Assembly: GCF_900172265.1 (NCBI RefSeq)
Contig: NZ_FWFK01000001.1
Coordinates: 558,001-622,000 of the forward strand
Reading direction: 5' to 3'
Source of the DNA: Roseivivax jejudonensis
GTDB taxonomy: Bacteria > Pseudomonadota > Alphaproteobacteria > Rhodobacterales > Rhodobacteraceae
Length of the DNA stretch: 64,000 nucleotides
Shown: piece by piece, positions 43,017 to 52,200 of the stretch
Position numbering within the stretch: the first letter of the stretch is position 1
Layout of the letters: every line of letters starts with the position of its first letter
Translations under genes and position numbers: made by a program
Notes under the pieces: model-generated
Database searches by the model: none
Told to the model about the DNA's origin: nothing
Seen by the model: the letters and a program-made list of their open reading frames with translations, nothing else

Positions 43017-45260
43017 TCAGTCCGCGCCCTTGACCTCGAAGCGCATGTCGCCGCCGCTTCCCAGCATGCGCTGGAGTGCGAAGGCCGCGGCGGTGAAGGC
43101 GATGCCGATCAGGTCCGTGGCCCATCCGCCCTCGATCATGAAGAGCGCAGCGACGAGGAGCGCGATCCGGCTGAACCACGCCGCGCGCGCCCCGAGCAAC
43201 CAGCCCTGCACGCCGGACGACAGCAGGAACACCCCGAACGTCGCCGTGATGCCTGCACGGGCCACCTCGAACCATGTACCCTCCATCAACAACGCGTTGT
43301 TGTAGAAGAACATGAAGGGCACGATGAAGGCGGCGATGCCGATCTTGAACGACGCCACCGATGTCTCCATCGGGTTGGCGCCCGATATGCCGGCCGCCGC
43401 GTAGGAGGCCAACGCCACCGGTGGCGTGATCGCCGAAAGGACCGCGAAGTAGAAGACGAAGAAGTGCGCGGTCAGCTGCGGAATGCCGAGTTCCACGAGG
43501 CCCGGCGCGACCACCGACGCGGCCACTGCGTAAGCCGCCGTTGTCGGCATCCCCATCCCGAGGAGGATCGAGATGCACATGGCGAAGAAGAGCGCGAGAA
43601 GCTGGCTCACCCCGGCCAGCCCGAGCAGCAGGTTGGAGAACCGCGCACCGACGCCCGTCAGCGCGATCACACCGACGATGATGCCCGCGCACGCGCAGAC
43701 CGCGATGATCTGGATCGACATGTAGCCGGCCAGTTCGAACGCCTTCACGATCGAAGGCAGGCCCATGCGATATGGCGTGAGCCAGCTTACGACCGCGGCG
43801 GTCACGGTCGCCAGCGTGCCCGCCCGGATCACCGAGTAGCCCATGAACAGCGCAACGATCAGGATGATGATCGGCAGGAACAGGAATACCCGCTTCATCA
43901 TCGTTTTCAGCCGGGGCAGTTCGTCGTCCCGCATGCCGCGCATGCCGAGCTTGGCCGCCTCGAAATCGACCATGAAGTAGACCGAGACGAAGTAGAGGAT
44001 CGCCGGAATGACCGCGGCAAGCGCGATCTCGGTGTATGGGATTCCGGTGATCTCGGCCATGATGAACGCGCCCGCGCCCATGATCGGCGGCATGATCTGC
44101 CCGCCGGTCGACGCCGCGGCCTCGACCGCGCCGGCGGTCTGCTTCTTGTAGCCGACCTTTTTCATCAGCGGGATGGTGAGCGACCCGGTCGCCACCACGT
44201 TGCCCGCCGACGTGCCGTTGATCATGCCCATCAGGCCACTGGCGAAGATCGCGACCTTCGCCGGGCCGCCGCGGGCGCGACCGGCGCAGGCGAACGCGAA
44301 GTTGACGAAGTAATCGCCCACCTTGGAGGCCTGCAGGAACGCGGCGAAGATGATGAAGAGAATGATGTAGGTCGAACTGACCGCCGTCGTCGGCCCGAGG
44401 ATACCGGCATCGGTGTAGACCTGGCTGAAAAAGCGTTTCCAGCTGATCGCCGGCGAATTGAGGAACCCGGGTAGGTACTGCCCCAGGAACACGTAGGCGA
44501 GGAACACCCCGGCAATGATGATGAGCGCGAGGCCGGCGACCCGGCGCGTCAGTTCCATGATCAGGATCGTGCCTGCGGTGGCGGCGATCGAGATCCCGAC
44601 CGGCGCGAAGGGCGTGCCCGTCGAGTTGCGCATCAGCGTGCCGTAGATGGCGATGAGGTAGACCGCGACGGCGATCCCGCAGATCGACAGCACGAGGTCG
44701 AGCCATGACAGCGTCGCGCGCTGGCGGCGCGAGGCCCACGCCATCAGGACGCCGCCCACTGTCGCCACCATCAGCGGCACGCCGTAGAGCCACACCTCCC
44801 AGAAGCGGATGGTCTCGTCGATCCCGGTCCAGGAAAAGCCGTTGGAGATCTTGATGGCGAACCAGATCGACACCCCGAGCGACCACACCGCCGGGATCAG
44901 CAAGAGCGCGCCCAGCCGGTCGATCATCGGGGTCTCGCTCACGTCGTCCGCCGGATCGTTGCCGAACCGGGTCGCGGCGTAGAGCACGAACCCCAGAAGC
45001 AGCGCACCGGCCACGTGGACGATGCGGAAGTTCCACGTCTCCATCGGAAAGGTCGGCAGGAACGGAATCTCGATCCCGGTCCATTCGGCGATCGACAGAC
45101 CGTTGAGCGCCGCAACGTGGAAGAAGGCGTAGATCGCGGAGAGCGCGCTCACGGTGTAGAATCGCCAGCCCGTGAACAACCGCCTGTTGGCGTCGACCGG
45201 TTCGTCGTCGACCCCCTCGGCGATCTCGAGGTCCATCGGATCGGCTTCCTGCTGTGTCAT
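43017..45260 (-). CDS. TAXI-type TRAP transporter fused permease (4TM/12TM)
   Basis: A 747-residue membrane protein combining the small (DctQ-like) and large (DctM-like) TRAP subunits in one chain. About 17 hydrophobic segments are seen. The DctM core includes NGTSAGNVVATGSLTIPLMK, then VEAAASTGGQIMPPIMGAGA, ILLGMGMPTTAAYAVAASVV and VLSAITPPVALASYAAAGIS, typical of fused TAXI permeases. It takes up an organic anion using an ion gradient, with the binding protein encoded just upstream. TAXI substrates reported elsewhere include glutamate and other dicarboxylates; the substrate here is not predictable. Confidence 0.93.
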   Translation of the reverse strand: MTQQEADPMDLEIAEGVDDEPVDANRRLFTGWRFYTVSALSAIYAFFHVAALNGLSIAEWTGIEIPFLPTFPMETWNFRIVHVAGALLLGFVLYAATRFGNDPADDVSETPMIDRLGALLLIPAVWSLGVSIWFAIKISNGFSWTGIDETIRFWEVWLYGVPLMVATVGGVLMAWASRRQRATLSWLDLVLSICGIAVAVYLIAIYGTLMRNSTGTPFAPVGISIAATAGTILIMELTRRVAGLALIIIAGVFLAYVFLGQYLPGFLNSPAISWKRFFSQVYTDAGILGPTTAVSSTYIILFIIFAAFLQASKVGDYFVNFAFACAGRARGGPAKVAIFASGLMGMINGTSAGNVVATGSLTIPLMKKVGYKKQTAGAVEAAASTGGQIMPPIMGAGAFIMAEITGIPYTEIALAAVIPAILYFVSVYFMVDFEAAKLGMRGMRDDELPRLKTMMKRVFLFLPIIILIVALFMGYSVIRAGTLATVTAAVVSWLTPYRMGLPSIVKAFELAGYMSIQIIAVCACAGIIVGVIALTGVGARFSNLLLGLAGVSQLLALFFAMCISILLGMGMPTTAAYAVAASVVAPGLVELGIPQLTAHFFVFYFAVLSAITPPVALASYAAAGISGANPMETSVASFKIGIAAFIVPFMFFYNNALLMEGTWFEVARAGITATFGVFLLSSGVQGWLLGARAAWFSRIALLVAALFMIEGGWATDLIGIAFTAAAFALQRMLGSGGDMRFEVKGAD

Positions 45261-45357
45261 GACGGCCCCCTTCCCTGGTCAGCGCTGTCGGTCTCGGGCG
45301 CAGGTCTCTTTGGTCTGTGGATGCGCCGTCGGTTCGGGCCTCGGGGCCCGATGCAGA

Positions 45358-45390
45358 CAGGGCCGCGTCCTGTCGCGGAACGCGGCCCTG
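45358..45390 (-). repeat. Intercistronic stem-loop between TAXI binding protein and permease genes
   Basis: CAGGGCCGCG (45358-45367) pairs perfectly with CGCGGCCCTG (45381-45390). There is no T run on the minus strand, so it probably protects the upstream mRNA or causes partial termination. That would give more binding protein than permease. Confidence 0.7.
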
Positions 45391-45412
45391 CAATGGTCCG
45401 AAAGGACCGCGA

Positions 45413-46426
45413 TCAGCTTCCGGAGCTGTAGATCATGTCGTCCGGAATATCGGCGTCCGCGTTCTCCATGAACCAGCGCGCCGCGCCCGGGTGCCACATG
45501 AGAACCTGGTTGCGGTCCCAGTTCTCCGGCACGGTGCTTTCCGCCGCGCGGTGGATGTTCACCATCCGCTCGTTGTCCGACATGACGATGTCGGTGACGG
45601 CGTAGACGAAGCTCTCGGGCAGGTCACAGCCTGCGATCGCGAAGTTCCACATCGACACGGAGCGTGCGGGCTCCTCGAGCGTCGAATAGGTGTCCGCCGC
45701 GATCTCGAACTCGGAGACCGGGAACTCCTCGAGCAGCATTGCCTGCTCTTCCTCGGTGAACTCGATGATGTTCACGTCGGTCTGCACCTCGAGCTGGCTG
45801 ACCGCCGGGACCGGCACGCCGGCGGCGAACGCGATCACGTCCAGAAGGCCGTCCTGCAGCTGCGTGCCGAGGTCGGACCAGCCGCCGTTGCGGCGCTCGT
45901 AGTTCACGCCGAGCGTGTCCATCATGCGCGGAAAGTAGGTGTCGGAGGTCGAGCCCGCCGGGCCGAAGCCGATGCGCGCGCCATCCGGGATATCGGAGAT
46001 CGACGCGATGTCCGACGACGACAGCGCGGTCACGGAGAACGGCGTCTGGTACATCGGGAACATCGCGCAGGCGCCGGTCATCTCCAGGCCGGGCGCGATC
46101 GGGTTGGTGCCCTCGAGCGACTCCGCCGCCGGGCCCATCGTCGTCATGCCGAAGGCCGCGTCACCGGTGTGAACGAGCGCCATGTTCTGCATCGGGCCGC
46201 CGGTGACCTCGCCACCGCCAGAAATGCCGAGTTCATCGGCCACGAGGTTCGCCCAGCCGGAGCCGTAGGCGAAGTAGGTGCCGCCCTGGCTCGCCGTGCC
46301 GACGGTGAAGCTGTCGGGCCAGCCCTCGCGGTCGCCGTACTCGTCCTGCGCGGAGGCGGCCGTCGCGCCCATGGACACGAGCGCCGCTGCGCAGAGCGCA
46401 TGGGCGGAAGTGGTGAATTTAGTCAT
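45413..46426 (-). CDS. TAXI family TRAP transporter solute-binding protein
   Basis: A 337-residue periplasmic binding protein with a signal peptide (MTKFTTSAHALCAAALVSMG, cleavage near ASAQ-D). TAXI features are FTVGTASQGGTYFAYGSGWA, the MQNMALVHTGDAAFGM region, and IPDGARIGFGPAGSTSDTYF. It delivers substrate to the fused permease encoded downstream. The start at 46426 has the ribosome binding site GGAGGAA. It is divergent from argB across 288 bases. Confidence 0.93.
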   Translation of the reverse strand: MTKFTTSAHALCAAALVSMGATAASAQDEYGDREGWPDSFTVGTASQGGTYFAYGSGWANLVADELGISGGGEVTGGPMQNMALVHTGDAAFGMTTMGPAAESLEGTNPIAPGLEMTGACAMFPMYQTPFSVTALSSSDIASISDIPDGARIGFGPAGSTSDTYFPRMMDTLGVNYERRNGGWSDLGTQLQDGLLDVIAFAAGVPVPAVSQLEVQTDVNIIEFTEEEQAMLLEEFPVSEFEIAADTYSTLEEPARSVSMWNFAIAGCDLPESFVYAVTDIVMSDNERMVNIHRAAESTVPENWDRNQVLMWHPGAARWFMENADADIPDDMIYSSGS

Positions 46427-46714
46427 GAAATTCCTCCAGTCGGTACAGTCGTGCCGGTCCTCTTCCGGCGGAACCGGTGTAGTCGCACCGTACACCAACC
46501 CGGGCGTCTTGCAATCTAGGCAAATCGGGTTTGCGCCGATGACCGGTCGCACTCAGACTAGGACGGGCGCCGGCCCCGGCCAGCCCCGCGGCCGGCATCG
46601 GGCGCGCGCGACACGGCAGGGGCCCGAAGCGCAGGCCGGGCCGCGAACGGCGCCCCTTGCACCGCTGGCGCGCCCGTCCGATAACGGCGCGGCCCGCTTG
46701 AACGGTCAGACGAG
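46427..46714. other. Divergent promoter region between the TAXI operon and argB
   Basis: Contains two imperfect direct repeats of AGTCGYRCCG (near 46446 and 46482). On the minus strand, a weak TTGCAA-N16-TACGGT pair could be the TAXI promoter. No gene is seen. Confidence 0.4.
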
Positions 46715-47608
46715 ATGCAGCCGCAGGACATGAACCGAGACTGGCACGCCACCGCCCGCACGCTGTCCGAGGCGCTGCCCTACATGCAGCGCTATTCGGG
46801 CGCGACCGTCGTCGTGAAATTCGGCGGCAACGCCATGGGCGACGTCCGCGAGATGGCGAGCTTCGCGCGCGACATCGTCCTGATGCGGCAGGTCGGCATG
46901 AACCCGGTCGTCGTGCATGGCGGCGGACCGATGATCAACCAGACGCTCGAGAAGCTCGGCATCGAGTCTCGCTTCGTGCGCGGCAAGCGCGTCACCGACC
47001 AGGCGACTGTCGAAGTCGTCGAGATGGTGCTGACCGGGCTCGTCAACAAGCGCATCGTGCAGGCGATCATGGACGAGGGCGGCCGCGCCGTCGGCCTGTC
47101 GGGCAAGGACGACGACCTTATCGTGTGCGCCGCCGACGATCCCGAGCTCGGCTATGTCGGCCGCCCGATCGAGATGAACGTCCAGGTGCTGCGCGATCTG
47201 TTCGCGGCGGGCATCATCCCGGTCATCGCCCCGGTGGCGACGGGCATGGACCCGAACGAGACCTTCAACGTGAACGGCGACACCGCGGCGGGTGCCATCG
47301 CCGGTGCGCTCGCCGCCGACCGCCTGCTGCTTCTCACCGACGTGCCCGGCGTGAAGGACACCACCGGCGAGGTCGTGACCCAGCTGTCGCCCGACGACGT
47401 GCGCAAGATGACCGCCGAGGGCGTGATCGCAGGCGGCATGATCCCGAAGACCGAAACCGCCCTGAAGGCGATCGGCGAAGGCGTGCGCGGTGTCGTGATC
47501 CTCGACGGGCGGGTGCCGAACGCCTGTCTTCTTGAACTCTTCACCGAGCATGGCGCGGGCTCCCTGATCCGCTCGCCCGAACTGCCGCGCCACGAGCAGC
47601 GGGTATGA
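46715..47608 (+). CDS. argB: Acetylglutamate kinase
   Basis: Second enzyme of arginine synthesis: phosphorylates N-acetylglutamate. The 297-residue protein has the amino acid kinase motifs [12 protein letters not shown] (about residue 29), [11 protein letters not shown], the [12 protein letters not shown] segment, [10 protein letters not shown], and [14 protein letters not shown], where Lys and Arg positions bind substrate. An ATG at 46730 (MNRDWHATA) is an alternative start. Its end overlaps the sixA-like gene by 4 bases. Confidence 0.95.
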   Translation: MQPQDMNRDWHATARTLSEALPYMQRYSGATVVVKFGGNAMGDVREMASFARDIVLMRQVGMNPVVVHGGGPMINQTLEKLGIESRFVRGKRVTDQATVEVVEMVLTGLVNKRIVQAIMDEGGRAVGLSGKDDDLIVCAADDPELGYVGRPIEMNVQVLRDLFAAGIIPVIAPVATGMDPNETFNVNGDTAAGAIAGALAADRLLLLTDVPGVKDTTGEVVTQLSPDDVRKMTAEGVIAGGMIPKTETALKAIGEGVRGVVILDGRVPNACLLELFTEHGAGSLIRSPELPRHEQRV

Positions 47609-48105
47609 GCGGCGTGCGCCGGCTTCTGCTCATGCGGCACGCGAAGTCCGACTGGAGCTTCGAGGAACCGGACCACGATCGCCCGCTGAACGCGCGCGGC
47701 CGGCGCAGCGCCGATGCCCTCGGCGCGTGGCTGCGCGACAGCGGCATGCTGCCAGATCAGGTGCTCTGCTCCACATCCCGCCGCACGCGCGAGACGCTGG
47801 AGCGGCTCGACATCGATGCGCCCGTCCGCTTCGAGGACCGGCTGTACCACGCCGCGCCCGAGGCCGTGCTGGATGCCCTGCGCGGCGCGGAGGGCTCGCG
47901 CGTGCTTATCATCGGGCACAATCCCGGCTTCCAGGAGACCGCGGCGCGGCTCGTCCGCGCCGCACCGACGCATCCGCGCTTCGGCGACTATCCCACCGGC
48001 GCGACGCTCGTCGCGCGCTTCGCGCTCGACGATTGGCGCGATGCCGTCTGGGGTATGGCAGACCCCGAGGATTTCGTGATCCCGCGCGAACTGCTCGACG
48101 CGTGA
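47605..48105 (+). CDS. SixA-like phosphohistidine phosphatase
   Basis: A 166-residue histidine phosphatase-fold protein: the catalytic RHG-type motif is [12 protein letters not shown], and the second His is in [12 protein letters not shown]. Family members dephosphorylate phosphohistidine in phosphorelay or PTS proteins. A PtsN gene lies elsewhere in the window, but no direct link is shown. The start overlaps the argB stop (ATGA). Its stop and that of the convergent GST gene lie inside the palindrome TGAGCGCTCA (48103-48112). Confidence 0.87.
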   Translation: MSGVRRLLLMRHAKSDWSFEEPDHDRPLNARGRRSADALGAWLRDSGMLPDQVLCSTSRRTRETLERLDIDAPVRFEDRLYHAAPEAVLDALRGAEGSRVLIIGHNPGFQETAARLVRAAPTHPRFGDYPTGATLVARFALDDWRDAVWGMADPEDFVIPRELLDA

Positions 48106-48109
48106 GCGC

Positions 48110-48700
48110 TCAGTCCCGCGTGTCTGCCCGGGCGAACGCCTCGCGAGATCTCAGGTTCTTTGCATAGGCCTTGAAGGCGTCCGGCGGCGGCGGAAACTTC
48201 GCCGCAATCGCCCAGCCACCGCAATGGCACAGGATGATGTCGGGCACGGTCATCGTGTCGCCCATCACATACGGGCCCGGAATCTCTTTGGTCAGGCGCT
48301 CGAGGTTGCGCGCGTATTCCGACTTCAGGCTGTCCTTCACCTCGGGAACCCGGTCGGCCTCGGGCAGGACGAAGCTGTGCCGCGCAGCGGTCCACAGAAG
48401 CGCGTCGAGTTCGTCGAGGATGCGGAAGGTCCACGCGTCCTGCCGCGCCCGCTCGGGCGTGCCGGCCGCATGGGTGAACCCGCCGTGCTTGTCGGCGAGA
48501 TAGGTCAGGATCGCCGCACTGTCGGGAATGACGTGATCTCCGTCGAGCAGCACCGGCAGCTTGCCGAGCGGGGACACGCGCGTCACCTCTTCGGAGCGCG
48601 GCGCGGCCGGCACATGGGTGTAGTCCTGGCCCAGTTCCTCCAGCATCCAGAGAACCCGGAAGGCGCGGCTCTGGCGCATGCCGATGACGGTATAGCTCAT
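48110..48700 (-). CDS. Glutathione S-transferase family protein
   Basis: A 196-residue cytoplasmic protein with the thioredoxin-like N-terminal domain (MSYTVIGMRQSRAFRVLWML, VSPLGKLPVLLDGDHVIPDS with the cis-Pro and the SAAI glutathione contact) and a helical C-terminal domain (GDTMTVPDIILCH). The specific activity is unknown. The start at 48700 follows an AGGAGAG-type site. Confidence 0.88.
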   Translation of the reverse strand: MSYTVIGMRQSRAFRVLWMLEELGQDYTHVPAAPRSEEVTRVSPLGKLPVLLDGDHVIPDSAAILTYLADKHGGFTHAAGTPERARQDAWTFRILDELDALLWTAARHSFVLPEADRVPEVKDSLKSEYARNLERLTKEIPGPYVMGDTMTVPDIILCHCGGWAIAAKFPPPPDAFKAYAKNLRSREAFARADTRD

Positions 48701-48766
48701 TGATGTCTCTCCTCTGCCCGCACCGAGACTGGCCCAGTGCCGCGCGTCCGGCAAGCGCCCGTGCCC

Positions 48767-49792
48767 CTAGCGGCGGGCCAGCATCGCCAGGCGGATCAGC
48801 GCCCGTTCGACAAGCGCCATTGCCGGTGCATGCTGTCCGGCCGAGCGGAGCGCGAGATCGGTCTCGGTCAGGATCCGCACCGCCTGCTCCAGCCGGTGCA
48901 TGCCCCAGCCTTGCGCCTGCCGCAGCATGCGGTCGCGCCGCGGACCGAAGACCGGCGGCCGCAGCCGCCCGATCCCCTGCCCCGGCCCGCCGGGATCGGC
49001 CGCCGCGGCATGGAGCGCGCGAAAGTGGCGCAGCGCGAAGATCGTCACCTGCACGGGCTGCACGCCCTGCCCCTCGAGCCGCCGAACGATCGGACCAAGC
49101 TGGTCCGCCTCTCCGTCGGCCGCGGCGTTGAGCGCGTCGTCGACCTCGGCGTCGGTCGTCGCCGGCGCCAGCAGCGCCACCTCCGCCGCCTCGAGCGGTG
49201 TCGGGTCGTCGTATTTGTAGAGCGCGACCTTCTCCACGGTCTGGCGGAAGTCGCCCGGATCGAGTTCGCGCGCGAGGGCAAAGAGCGCGTCCGACGCGGC
49301 GCGGTCGATCGACACGAGGCCGGCGCGGGTCAGCGTGTCCTCGATTTCGGCCCGCCCCGGCGGGTCATTGTAGATGCCGACGGCATACGCGCCGCGATGA
49401 CCCTCGAACGCCTTGCGCAGTTTCGATCCGCCCTTGAGCGCACCGGCCGTCACCACGATCTGTGCGTCGCCCGGCCGCCACTCCGCCAGCGCGGCCTCGA
49501 TCGCGGGAAAGACGGCATCGGTCGCGTCCTCGACGAAGGCGACCCGCGGCCCCGGAAAGAACCCCTGTGCCTTGATGGCGTCGAGCAGGGCAGCGCGGTC
49601 CTTGCGCAAATCTCCGCCCGGTAGCCGCGTCAAACGCATCTCGGTCTCGCCCTCGGGGCCGATGAGCGCGGCAATGACCTCTTGCCGGCGCAGCGCCACG
49701 CGCATCGCGTCCTCGCCATAGATGAGGATCCCGGTGGCGTCGGGATCGGGCCGCTTGAAATAGGCGGGCGCGTCGCGTGCCGAAAGCTTCAT
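48767..49792 (-). CDS. holA: DNA polymerase III subunit delta
   Basis: Clamp-loader delta subunit, 341 residues, which opens the beta clamp. Typical segments are YGEDAMRVALRRQEVIAALI, FPGPRVAFVEDATDAVFPAI, AGALKGGSKLRKAFE and the helical C-terminal domain. It follows lptE by 7 bases on the same strand, an order (leuS-lptE-holA) common in alphaproteobacteria; leuS is not present here. Confidence 0.93.
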   Translation of the reverse strand: MKLSARDAPAYFKRPDPDATGILIYGEDAMRVALRRQEVIAALIGPEGETEMRLTRLPGGDLRKDRAALLDAIKAQGFFPGPRVAFVEDATDAVFPAIEAALAEWRPGDAQIVVTAGALKGGSKLRKAFEGHRGAYAVGIYNDPPGRAEIEDTLTRAGLVSIDRAASDALFALARELDPGDFRQTVEKVALYKYDDPTPLEAAEVALLAPATTDAEVDDALNAAADGEADQLGPIVRRLEGQGVQPVQVTIFALRHFRALHAAAADPGGPGQGIGRLRPPVFGPRRDRMLRQAQGWGMHRLEQAVRILTETDLALRSAGQHAPAMALVERALIRLAMLARR

Positions 49793-49799
49793 CGCCGTA

Positions 49800-50306
49800 T
49801 CACCCGGGCAGTTCGGGCGCGGCGAGGATCAGCCGGTCGACGATCCGGTCGGCCAGAAGCGTCATCAGCCGCTCGAGCGCATCGCGTTCCGCCGCGAGCG
49901 TGGCGACGGCGGAGCCCGTGGCCGAATAGCCGGTGAAGCTGTCGAGCCGATCCTCCAGCACCACGGCACCGGTCGCCGTGTCGCGCAGTCGGATATCGAC
50001 GCTGCCGACGACGCGATAGCGCGTCGTGGTTCCCGTCGAAGTGGTGCCGAAATCGGTCTCGCCGGTATCGATCGGTGTTTCGAGCGCATAGCGCCCGCCG
50101 GGCGCGTGGCCGAGGCGTTCCTCGATCCGACGATTGAGCACGTAGCCCGCCCGGTTCCTCGGCTCCGACAACGCAACCGAATCCTGCAGCCGACCGGCCG
50201 AGCCCTGCGGCCCGTAGGCCGGCGTGAAGCCGCAGGCCGGCGCCACGACGAGAGCGGCCAGAACGGTCCGGCGGTCCAGTCGTGTCGGAACAGGGCGGCG
50301 CGGCAT
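49800..50306 (-). CDS. lptE: LPS assembly lipoprotein LptE
   Basis: The 168-residue outer-membrane lipoprotein plugs LptD at the last step of LPS export. The N-terminus has a twin-Arg-like start (RRTVLAALVVAPACGF) with a lipobox Cys; the conserved CGFTPAYGP follows. The rest, with YVLNRRIEERLG and YRVVGSVDIRLRD, fits the family. The start at 50306 is preferred over a longer frame because it puts the hydrophobic segment near the N-terminus. It functions with the lptCAB products encoded 30 kb upstream. Confidence 0.88.
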   Translation of the reverse strand: MPRRPVPTRLDRRTVLAALVVAPACGFTPAYGPQGSAGRLQDSVALSEPRNRAGYVLNRRIEERLGHAPGGRYALETPIDTGETDFGTTSTGTTTRYRVVGSVDIRLRDTATGAVVLEDRLDSFTGYSATGSAVATLAAERDALERLMTLLADRIVDRLILAAPELPG

Positions 50307-50487
50307 CGCGGGATCTCTCGAAACGGCAGGGCGGGCCGGCGGCACCGGCCTCTCGCGGTGTTACGCGCCGCCCGCCCGCGCGTCCAGTGGCGGCGCGGTC
50401 CGGTCGGCGTTCACCGGCTGTTTACCACTTCCGTGATCTTCAGGAGGGGCCGTGCCGAGATGCAGCGACCGCGGCGGAGGTTCGACG

Positions 50488-52008
50488 ATGGACAACGAGA
50501 TTCCAGCCCTGACCGCTTCGGCCACTCGGTCGGCGCCTACACTGGTTCTGTCGCGTAGCGTGCTCGACTTCCCCGAGAACGCGACCGGCACGGTGCTGAC
50601 GGCGCGCGCACCGGGCGCGACGCTGACCCTCGCAGGCCCGGACGCGCCGCGCTTCGTTCTCGGCGCGAACGGCGTTCTGCGTTTCGTCGCGCCACCGGAC
50701 TACGAGGTGCCGGCCGATCTCGATCGCGACAACGTCTATCGCGTGACCGTGCGCGCGACCGCGCAGGGCGAAACCGCGACGGCCACAGCTGCGATCACCG
50801 TCGCCGACGTGGTCGAAACGCTGCCGCAGCCGGGTCTGAGCCTGTCCGAGACCGCGCCGCGCTTTTCCGAGAACGGGCTCGGTGTCGTGCTGACCGCGCG
50901 CGGTGCGCCCGGCGCCAATCTCGGTCTCATCGGACCGGACGCCGCCGCCTTCGTCCTGATTGGCGGCGTCCTTCGTTTCGTCGAGCCACCGGATTTCGAG
51001 GCGCCCGCCGACGTAGACGGCAACAACCGCTACGACGTTACCGTCACCGCCCGGAACCCCGAGACCGGCACGCTGGACGACGCGGTCGCAGCGACCGTGA
51101 CCGTCACAGACCTTTCCGATGGCGGCGTCCCTCCGAAGGCCGGCGTGCCCGGAGAGCTGATCGTCGGCACCGACGGCAACGACAGCCTGCCCGGCACGGC
51201 GCGCGACGACACCATCGGCGGGGGCGCCGGCAACGATACGCTCGATGCCGGCGGCGGTGACGACAGGCTCTCGGGCTCGCTCGGAAACGACAGCATCCTC
51301 GCCGGCGACGGATCCGACGGGATCGGCGGCGGCCCGGGGGCCGACACGATTTCCGGCGGCGGCGATGCGGACACGATCGGCGCGGGTGCCGGGAACGACA
51401 TCGCCGACGGCGGCGGCGGTGACGACATCGTCAACGGCGGCCCCGGCATGGACCGGCTGCTGGGCGGAGACGGAGACGACACGTCGGGCGCCAGCTTCGG
51501 AGACGACACGGTGTTCGGCGGCACAGGCGACGACAGCCTCGGCGGCGGGCCGGGGCGGGACCTCCTGTCGGGAGAGGACGGCGGCGACGCGATCGGCGGC
51601 GGCGAGGGCGACGACAGGATCTTTGGCGACGCTGGCGACGACTTTCTCGCGGGCGGCGGGCGCCACGACACGATCGACGGCGGCGCGGGAAACGACACGG
51701 TGAACGGCAGCGCCGGCTTCGACGTGATGGCCGGCGGCACAGGTGCGGACGTCTTCGCCTTCAACGATTTCGCCTCGGGCGACGTCGACCGGATCACCGA
51801 TTTCGAGGACGGCCTGGACCGGCTGCGCCTTGTCGGTGTCGACAATGCACCGGGCAGCGGACTGGCCGGCAAGCTCGAGGCCCTGAATCCGACCGACGCC
51901 CGTGTGGACGGCGCCGACTCGGTCCTGCTCGTCTACGAGGGACACCGGATCGAGGTCGTCGGGCTGAGCGTGGCGACGCTCGACATCGGCGACGTCATCT
52001 TCATCTGA
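50488..52008 (+). CDS. RTX-type calcium-binding protein with two cadherin-like repeats
   Basis: A 506-residue acidic protein without a signal peptide, typical of type I secretion. Residues about 20-110 and 125-215 are two copies of a cadherin-like module (DFPENATGTVLTARAPGATL and RFSENGLGVVLTARGAPGAN; VLRFVAPPDYEVPADLDRDN and VLRFVEPPDFEAPADVDGNN). Residues about 235-430 are glycine/aspartate nonapeptide repeats of the hemolysin type (GGxGxDxxx), which bind calcium, many with irregular spacing. The C-terminal part (DVFAFNDFASGDVDRITDFE) resembles type I secretion C-termini. No ABC exporter or membrane fusion protein is encoded nearby. It may be a surface or extracellular adhesive protein. Confidence 0.88.
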   Translation: MDNEIPALTASATRSAPTLVLSRSVLDFPENATGTVLTARAPGATLTLAGPDAPRFVLGANGVLRFVAPPDYEVPADLDRDNVYRVTVRATAQGETATATAAITVADVVETLPQPGLSLSETAPRFSENGLGVVLTARGAPGANLGLIGPDAAAFVLIGGVLRFVEPPDFEAPADVDGNNRYDVTVTARNPETGTLDDAVAATVTVTDLSDGGVPPKAGVPGELIVGTDGNDSLPGTARDDTIGGGAGNDTLDAGGGDDRLSGSLGNDSILAGDGSDGIGGGPGADTISGGGDADTIGAGAGNDIADGGGGDDIVNGGPGMDRLLGGDGDDTSGASFGDDTVFGGTGDDSLGGGPGRDLLSGEDGGDAIGGGEGDDRIFGDAGDDFLAGGGRHDTIDGGAGNDTVNGSAGFDVMAGGTGADVFAFNDFASGDVDRITDFEDGLDRLRLVGVDNAPGSGLAGKLEALNPTDARVDGADSVLLVYEGHRIEVVGLSVATLDIGDVIFI

Positions 52009-52200
52009 GGCCCGGCGATCCGGCGTGCGGCGTGCGGCGACCGCCTCTAACGCTGGGCGCACATGCGCATGAGCTCGCCCGCGCACCGGTGCCGCTGTGG
52101 CGCGCGCGCCGCCGTCGCCGACAGGCGAGTCGTGGGGACGTTCCCCCGCGCGGGCCGATATGGCATGACGCGTCGGGCGAGCGGACCAGGAGTGCAGACC

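Noticed and set aside
42391-45393. A 1000-codon minus-strand open frame across engB and the TRAP permease
   Set aside because: Arg/Asp-rich shadow of the real permease frame; the transmembrane pattern is only in the frame at 43017-45260.
51170-51720. Tandem repeats that might be read as a CRISPR or satellite array
   Set aside because: They are in-frame, degenerate Gly/Asp nonapeptide codons of the RTX protein, not identical repeats with unique spacers.
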